Source: Phorcus lineatus (lineage: Eukaryota > Mollusca > Gastropoda > Trochida > Trochidae). From it: DNA of 64,000 nt. The translations under genes were made by a program, and so were the position numbers. The DNA lies in the NCBI GenBank assembly GCA_921293015.1, contig OV121092.1, positions 44,477,064-44,541,063 of the forward strand, read 5' to 3'. The notes beneath the pieces are model-generated. The model searched no databases and was not told where the DNA came from. It was given only the letters and a program-made list of their open reading frames with translations. Below, in pieces: positions 25,401-34,400 of this stretch; position 1 is the stretch's first letter, and every line of letters starts with the position of its first letter.

Positions 25401-28400
25401 TAGTTTGATAGTATTGTAATAAAAAAAATTACATGGTAGACTGTTAAAGTTGAAATTAAATTTAATCTGCCTTGACGTCAGGTTTTTACATTTTAGTGGT
25501 CACTTTAGAAAATTACGTTAAAGTGTTGAAAATTACTTGAAATAATTCCTGAAATCGTTTTCTCATTCCACTGAGATTATCGTTGAACAGTTTTATACAG
25601 TACAGAAATATCTAAAATTTGAACATGACATAAAAGGGCATAAGTTTATTTTATTTCTTCAATCATTGTCCTTACTTTTCTATAATTAGATGTGCTATGC
25701 AATATCATATGTGATAAAAATGTATCCAGGATTGTGAATTTACATATAAAAAGCACATTCTTCATTTAAGTATACAAAACCGGCCATAAAAAGCAAAATT
25801 TGCGGATGGCACTTACATAAATATTATTGATGCTGATAAAATCTTTTGGTTACCTCCATATTATTAAATTTTATCAATAAAACACACTGTAAACTTACTA
25901 TTGAAAGGATATTTTGAAATATTTTCTTCCTCGTCTCATCTCTCCTTAAGAACTTTGGTTGGCGTTCTAAAAGTAGTTTTAATGAAGTATGAAGACTTAG
26001 TTATTCCATACAAATTCATTCTCAATAGGAAATCTTGCAAGTTTATAATGTTGTTGCTAAGAAAGTTATCATGTTGAATCTCACCTTTCAAAATAAACGA
26101 TTTTATGTTCATTACCTTTGAATTATACAATGTTTTGACATAGTTCAGTCCTTTTTGATTGTTTAAAGTTTTGCATTTTGATATTGTCAAATCATGCTTC
26201 CTTTATGTCACCTTTGATTTTGAAATTTTATCCTGGCTACTCTTCACGCAATTGGTTTAGAGTTATCCCCCTTGATGATAAACTCCACCTTGTTATTGCA
26301 GCGAGGCTGATTCTGCAGGTGCATCTGGTGCGAAAAAGCGGGAGATAAGATTGACAAGTATCCTTGACCTTCGCGAGGAGTTTAAAGAAAACTGTCACAC
26401 AGGTAAAGCAAATCATGTCTCAACCCCGAAGGGTCGGGAGACATATTGGTTTTGGCTGAGTTCCTGTCCACGTCCTCGTCCGCGTTGGCGTTCCCGATCG
26501 TTTCCGGAGTAAAACTCTGAAAGTACTTGACCAATCTTCACCAAATTTGGTATACATCCCATTCATATCATGTAGATGTGCCTTTTGGGGGTTTCAACTT
26601 CTTTTTCAATTTTTTTTTTCCATAGCAACAGTTTGGACTTAGTCAATTTGAAGGGTAGTGTTAGTTTCTGGAGCACAACTCCAAACGACATGACCAATCT
26701 TCACCAAATTTGGTACATATCCCATTCATATCATGTAGATGTGTCTTTTGGGGGTTTCAACTTCTTTTTACATTTTTTTTTACCTTTAGCAACAGTTTGG
26801 ACTTAGTCAATTTGAAGGGTAGTGTTAGTTTCTGAAGCACAACTCTGAAACTACATGACCAATCTTCACCAAATTTGGTACATATCCCATTCATATCATG
26901 TAGATGTGTCTTTTGGGGGTTTCAACTTCTTTTTACATTTTTTTTTACCTTTAGCAACAGTTTGGACTTAGTCAATTTGAAGGGTAGTGTTAGTTTCTGA
27001 AGCACAACTCTGAAACTACATGACCAATCTTCACCAAATTTGGTATACATCCCATTCATATCATGTAGATGTGCCATTTGGGGGTTTTAACTTTTTTTCA
27101 ATTCTTTTTTTTGTTTCCTTGGCAACAGTTTGGAGTTGTCAATTTGAAGGGTAGGGTTAGTTTCCGGAGCATAACTCTAAAAGTACATGACCAATCTTCA
27201 CCAAATTTGGTACATTCATATCATGTAGATGTGCTTTTTGGGGGGTTTTAACTTCTTTTTCATTTCTTTTTTTTGTTTCCCTGGCAATAGTTTGGAGTTG
27301 TCATTTTAAAGGGTAGGGTTAGTTTACGGAGCATAACTTTGAAACTACATGACCAATCCTCACCAAATTTGGTACACATCCCCTTCATATTATGTAGCTG
27401 TGCCTTTTTGGGGTTTCAACTTCTTTTTCAATTTTATATTATCTAAATCTTAAATTGAATCATATGTAATTAATATTTTTCTAAACTGTGGAGATGTTCA
27501 TTAACCAAAACATAAAGTTTATGTTGTTTAATAGAAAAATGCTTAAATTTTATTTGAGTTTAAAAAAACTGTTAAGAATTTTCAGAATAAACAAATATGC
27601 TGAAATGGTGTATGGGGGAGACATCTGTTTTTACGAGTAAAAGCACTTTCTAGTTGTTTTGTTGATAATTGTTAAGACTCTTATTTCCGTTTTGTAACCT
27701 CTGATCTTGCACATGGATTGTGCAATAAGTTCAAGGTTCACTAGCTCACAGATAAATAACAAACATGTCGACTGGAAGACAGTAACAACAAAACTGCCAA
27801 GCCTTTTATTGAGCAATTCATACCTTGCATGTGCAGAATGCATTTGTGTTTTCCTTACAACTTATCACAGTAGAATAAGTCTGTAGCAGTTAGTCAAAAG
27901 ACCTACTCATTTTGAATTAACACAAAATCATCTTCAGATTTATATTTCTTCTGTATCCTGATGTACACTGTCACCGGGAAACTAGGCTGTCTTATCATCT
28001 GGAATAATTAGGAGCTCATGTACTTATAAAGAGATCAATCATTGCATATACAATTTTGTTCTACACAGAGCAGAGATGCCTTTTATGGATGCTAGAAACC
28101 AGGCTGTCTAACTGATAAATCTATATCCTGCGTCAGATACTCATAATATTTGGAAAGAACCAATCATAATTTAAGCTGTGTGTCTCAAGGATGGAAAATT
28201 TGTTCTTGGTATCATTTGCTAACTTATTATCATTGAGGAACTCTCAAGGTCATATTTGTAGTTTTATTCACTGCATGCTGGTAGTATTTTATCACGTTGA
28301 ATAATTCTTCTTCAGACATTTTCATGGAGGAGATGTATTGAGTTGATGATAGATGCAATATATTTGATCATAAAATGTTTGGATTTTTAAACAGACTGTT

Positions 28401-31400
28401 CTTGCTTTGTCTTTATTAAGAAATAAGTTTATTACTGAGGAATCTTTTAACATTAGCACAGGAGATTGTTGTGGAGTTAGAGACATGATTTAATCCTAGT
28501 CACACTTTTTCAGTTTATTCCAAGTTTATTGTACGATCAGGACAATTTCAGTGAAAGGCAGTTGAATGTAAATATCATGAACATATGTAGAGTATTCCTA
28601 TTATTCATTTTATATAGGGCTTATAAAGATTTAATGCTTATGTTATGTTCTACAGGAGATATTGAATTGAGATGCTGTTTTGACAGTAGATTTTAAGCAA
28701 TGCCTTCCCACGGTCATGTACATGACATCACAATTGCTATGATGTCATAAACATGATGATGTCACAATGCTACAACACTGTCGTAGCATTTAGGACTAAC
28801 CCTAACCCTAGTTTAGGAAATCCATTGAACTTATTCAGGATTTTTCATCTTTCATGCTGAATATGATTGAGTATGAATTTGTTAATTGAATTAATTCATT
28901 TAATAAACTGAATTAAATAACCCTTGAAAATGTATGTATTTCTGGTATGTCGTCAAATAATTGTGAAATCCATTAAAATTTAAAAATTTCGTCATATTAT
29001 TGTGGAATCAATTCAAACTTGACTTAACATTTTTATAACCTGGAAAAGTCAACAACATCATTGATGAGTTGTTAAATTATTTCATTGAAACATATAAATC
29101 TTAAGACATCTGAAATTACATTTTATAGCTTATTTTTATATCATTTTAAGAAGAAATTATCCATTTTACGACTGCTAGTTTTGTTCTTCGTAGGTTCAAA
29201 ATGAGGACTATTGTCGTCAATTCTTCAAGAAAAGGTTATATTCCTCATTTGTAAAGTTTGTACAGTTTGTTGAATTACATTTAAATGATATTTCAGGATG
29301 TTAAGGTTATTTATGCAAGCTGGCAGAGATATGTCTTTAAAGAGTCTGTTCTATCAGCAACCGGTCTGCCATGTTATTTATCAGGGAATGATACGACAAA
29401 ATGCGCTGTACTTTCACTAATTTAACAAATAAAAATGTATGGATATAATATGGACACATCTACAAATTAATCATTGTAAGACTAGTCAACAATGCCTTGT
29501 AATGCAGGAGCAAAGCTTTTCACAACTTGAAACTCCGATGAACGTCTTCACACTCATTGTTATGTTTTAACAAGTTTACACTCTTAATTATCAAGTTGTC
29601 AAGTCTTAAACAAACAAAATGTTACCCTCAGTAATCATGTACTAAAAATATATATGAATAAACAGGAATGTCCTCTTAAATTTTGTTTCCAAAAAATTAC
29701 CCGGATAGGACTGTCCTTTTAAAGACTCTTGAAGATCTTGAACTTTTTCAGAAACGGTTGTTATCGGTAGAGCTAGTTCATTCCATAGTCAGGTAGCGGA
29801 GACAGAGAAAGGTAGATCATCCACTGACACTTAAGTGATTAAACGAAGGTGGTCTACAGAGTATATAGTGCGTGAGGGTTGGTACAAGCTGATTAGATTT
29901 CTTGTTTATTTTGCAATTCCAATGGCATTTCAGTTGTTGAAGATGAGTGGCTTGTAGTTTATGTATGTGATGCATACTCAGAGTTAAGAAAGAAGTACCT
30001 ATCAAAACATCTCACTAAATACCCAACTAAGATTAATTTTTATAACAATATATTATGCACGTGTTATGATAAGAAGTGTTTATGTATATGTATTTTGGGC
30101 CGGAGGCCTGTTACTGAATAAAAATGTCTGTCTGTCTGTATGTATGTCTGTCTGTCTGTATGTCTGTCTGATTAGACTTCTCAGATCGGGACGAGATGAT
30201 TCACCATGTAACCTTCCATGTGTCGGAAGGAGAAGCTTGTCCAAATCCTCAAGTTTATAGGCAGCAAGTTGAGGGCCTTTGGAATTGGTTTTATATGCCA
30301 AATTTGTCTAAGATTAGGATGTTGATGTCTTTTTGGGTGTTTTTATGCAACTGAAATTGTTTTAAATGAAATCATTATGGAATTGAGTTTTATATGCAAT
30401 TTTTAGGTGGAGGATATTAAACTTAAAACCTTAAAATGAAGCTTTGTAACTTTATTGGTTTTTTAAATTGGTTGAAATATATGCTCTTGGATGCATATTT
30501 TGGTTGCTGAAAACACAATTTATTTACTTCTTCCTTAATTATTTCCCATTTTGCCTCAGCTAGATGATCTGGTGGAAAAACAGTTTATGGAATGATAAAT
30601 GAATAAGTACCTTCAAGGAAATAATAACAATTGGATTAAAGGACTCTTGAATCTTTCTAAGGTTATGCATGACTGCTCATTTTATTAGGCAAGATAGGTT
30701 ATATAAGCATTTCAAACGGTAGTGTAACCACTTCAAAATATTTAAAAACAATTCAAAAAGTTTAAGAAAATGAAATCTTTTAGAATGCAGAATAATATTT
30801 TGTCAGTGTTGTTCCCAGTTGTTCAGATCAGGGGGTCATTTTGGTCTCTTCTGAACAGATGGGACCCTCTCAATGGTAAAGGTGTCCTGCCTCCAATATT
30901 TTCAAGGGACATTGTCTACTATTATTAATTTTCAAAATTGTTTCATCTTGTTGTTTTCAGGTTTACGTGACATTCTTCAGGGCCTTACATTTGTTGGTTG
31001 TGTGAACGAAGAACACGCACTCATACAGTACCAGACAAAACTCTACCTGGCCAACACCACCAAACTCAGGTATATTACTCTTACAATTACTTTGGATTAT
31101 GATTATCATACTCAATCCTGCTTCAATAGAGTTATTTATGTGCCTGGACAGAGCTCCAAATAAGCTGGGTATTTGTTTATTGTTCAAAAAAAAAAAGATG
31201 AAGTATGGGAAAATTATAAATGCTTGTTTATATAACTAAAAAGTAACATATTCCCTTACCAAAAAGATAAAAATGCATAATTAGCCAAACGTAAGTTCAT
31301 ACTATCTGTGGGTTATTATCTGTAATTCTCATGACCATTTCAAAAATTTTAGTTCATATCTTTGCATTCTTATAATTTCAGCATTGAAAATATCTTTATT

Positions 31401-34400
31401 CTGTCTGCTGAAATGTAGAACTTACCATTTTATGTTACAGTAAGGAGTTGTTCTACCAGCTGATGTTGACCGAGTTTGGAAATATGGGCACTTTAAGACT
31501 CTCTGTAGGTCGATGTCCTTCCTTTAAGGCACTGAAGCATGATTTTTTTGAAAATTTTATTCTTTTAATTTTATTAGATAAATATTACTTTGTGCAATAG
31601 GTATAAATTGTTTATTATCTTCCAAGGGTCAAACATCTCATTAATCAACCTAATAACCTCTAGTCATAGAAGAAAATATCACTTCTCAAGCAAAGATGCA
31701 TGCGGCCAATTTAGTGTGACCACCTATTGCTGAATCAAACTTTGTATTTAGGTTAAGGATTCCTTCAATGAGTTAAAACAGTTGTCTTGTATCATTTTTT
31801 TTAAGGTGTAATCACTTTACTCATAAAAAATGTGCTACACTGCCTTTAAGCTGTTTATTTCTTTATTCTTAAAATGACGTTACATCGCTATTTTATTCAA
31901 ATAGGTTCAACTCAAATGCATATACTAAATGACGCTGCAGGCTATCCATCAATGCAAATGAAAACTTTGTGGAAGCTGCTTTTAACTTTTAATGTTGTTA
32001 TTCAAATGTTTGCAAAGTATTTTAAAACTTCATTTACTTACCTCATCAAATGAACAAAATTTGGTTCTCAATAACAAAACTAGCCTTTGACAGAAGACTT
32101 GTTTAAGGACTGAAATGTTCTTTATGGAATATATTAGAATATAAACAACTGCTACTTTTAACTTTGAAAAATTTAACATGATAAATGAGTGACAGATTGA
32201 AATAATTAGGCAGTTATTATCAATATTATTTATGTTGCCATTTTTTCTGAACTATTTCGAATTAATATCAGGTTCTACTTCAGAGCATTTTTTACCAAAA
32301 TTGGTTGTGTCCGAGAAACATTTAGCTCTTATGTATGCTATTCTAAATGCCCTTGGACCTAGTTCTCAGATGGTACAAGGTATGCAAGCAGACAATGGTA
32401 ATTCCATTAAGTGTCTACTTAACAAGTCTTGTCAGCGATTTGTGTTAAATATTCTGTACATTTATCTTGGGATTTGATTGATTTCAATTTAAATTGTAAA
32501 TCTGACTTGATTTGGAACACAAATTTACGAAGAAATTAGGGGCAAAATGTCGAGAGGTTTCAGACTTGCAAGTTGATGTTGATGATGCTTTGAACCCCTT
32601 ATTTGTTGGAAAATCTTAGAAAGCTATACTTTTTATTGAAAGTATTTCATGTAGAGTGTTGTTTCAAAAATGCACTGGATAGTTTGTAAATTGTGGCACG
32701 TTTTCATTTTACACATTGTTTCATAATTAATTAGTAGATGTGTTATTTGTTATTAATATCATATGAATCTATCAAAAATCTTGTCTTTATGGACATGATA
32801 TCCCTCCCCATTTAAAGTACTAACCTTAAATTTGCAAAAACTATTTAGTAATCACTACATTTGTTTTAAATCATGCCACTTGATGCCGATTTATGATATT
32901 CTACATAAACACACTTTGCAAGAGAGTATATCTTTAATCATTACTAGGACTTCTTTTGAATATTATATATAGTAAAATGTACAAAACACCTTGGCCTTAG
33001 TGTACTCCTAGTCCATAGGGATATCATTGAGTTAAATTCATCTTAGTGTACTCCTAGTCCATAGGGATATCATTGAGTTAAATTCATCTTAGTGTACTCC
33101 TAGTCCATAGGGATATCATTGAGTTAAATTCATCTTAGTGTACTCCTAGTCCATAGGGATATCATTGAGTTAAATTCATCTTAGTGTACTCCTAGTCCAT
33201 AGGGATATCATTGAGTTAAATTCATCTTAGTGTACTCCTAGTCCATAGGGATATCATTGAGTTAAATTCATCTTAGTGTACTCTTAGTCCATAGGGATAT
33301 CATTGAGTTAAATTCATCTTAGTGTACTCCTATTCCATAGGGATATCATTGAGTTAAATTCATCTTAGTGTACTCCTAGTCCATAGGGATATCATTGAGT
33401 TAAATTCATCTTAGTGTACTCTTAGTCCATAGGGATATCATTGAGTTAAATTCATCTTAGTGTACTCCTAGTCCATAGGGATATCATTGAGTTAAATTCA
33501 TCTTAGTGTACTCCTAGTCCATAGGGATATCATTGAGTTAAATTCACCTTAGTGTACTCTTAGTCCATAGGGATATCATTGAGTTAAATTCATCTTAACC
33601 GATCAGAGCTTGTAAAAGTTTGGCCACTAACTTAATTTACCGTGAAGTACCAGGCCTAAGTTCTTTGTTTAGAATACTTGAAAATGGTCCAATTTCCAGC
33701 TTTAGCAAAATGAGAAAAACTCTCTTATTGTGGGGCAATATATGCTTCAATGCATAGATGATGATATTTAAGCGATCATTTGTAAGAGATAATTTGTTTA
33801 TCATTTCAAAGTCATCAAGTATCTCATTCTAATGACTTTCTGATTGAATCATTATTTATATCCTGACATATGTATGAACAAAGTATAATGGTTGTTCTAG
33901 AATACAAATGCGATCCATGCAGTACCAAATACCATTGTTCAGTGATGTCCAGGAATTTTCACTTGTGGATGGTCGTTCTTTTGAATGGTTTGGTTATAGA
34001 GGGTTGGGGACCTCGCAACAGTTAATCTTTGAAACATCTAAAACTTCCAGAACCCTTCATGGAATTGCCACTGATTGTTGACACCTCACTTTTATTTCAA
34101 GGAACCTGCTCCTATTTATGACCTGGCGATGCTTGCCCTGGACTCAACAGAGAGCGGGTGGACAGAGGCAGATGGTCCGAAGGAAGACCTGGCGCAGTAT
34201 ATTGTTGACTTCCTGAAGAGTAAGGCGGCCATGTTGGAGGACTACTTCTCTATAGAGGTGGATAAGGTGAGGAGGACCAAAATCTCAGAAACTTCGGAAA
34301 CATTTTCAAAGCTCATTTAGTGCTCACATAGTTAAAGTACCGGACAGTAAAAATCTTATCTCTAGAGTATCTAATATAGTACTGAGTGTCAAAATATGAG

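Noticed and set aside
25095..25403. 102-codon + strand frame
   Set aside because: It begins inside the MITE copy and runs into AT-rich intron; composition is not protein-like.
28797..28811. Interstitial telomere
   Set aside because: Only about two TTAGGG-type units; too short to be more than chance.
32232..32477. Additional MLH1 exon
   Set aside because: The phase and sequence of the flanking MLH1 exons already join perfectly and match the human intron position; the frame has no similarity to MLH1.
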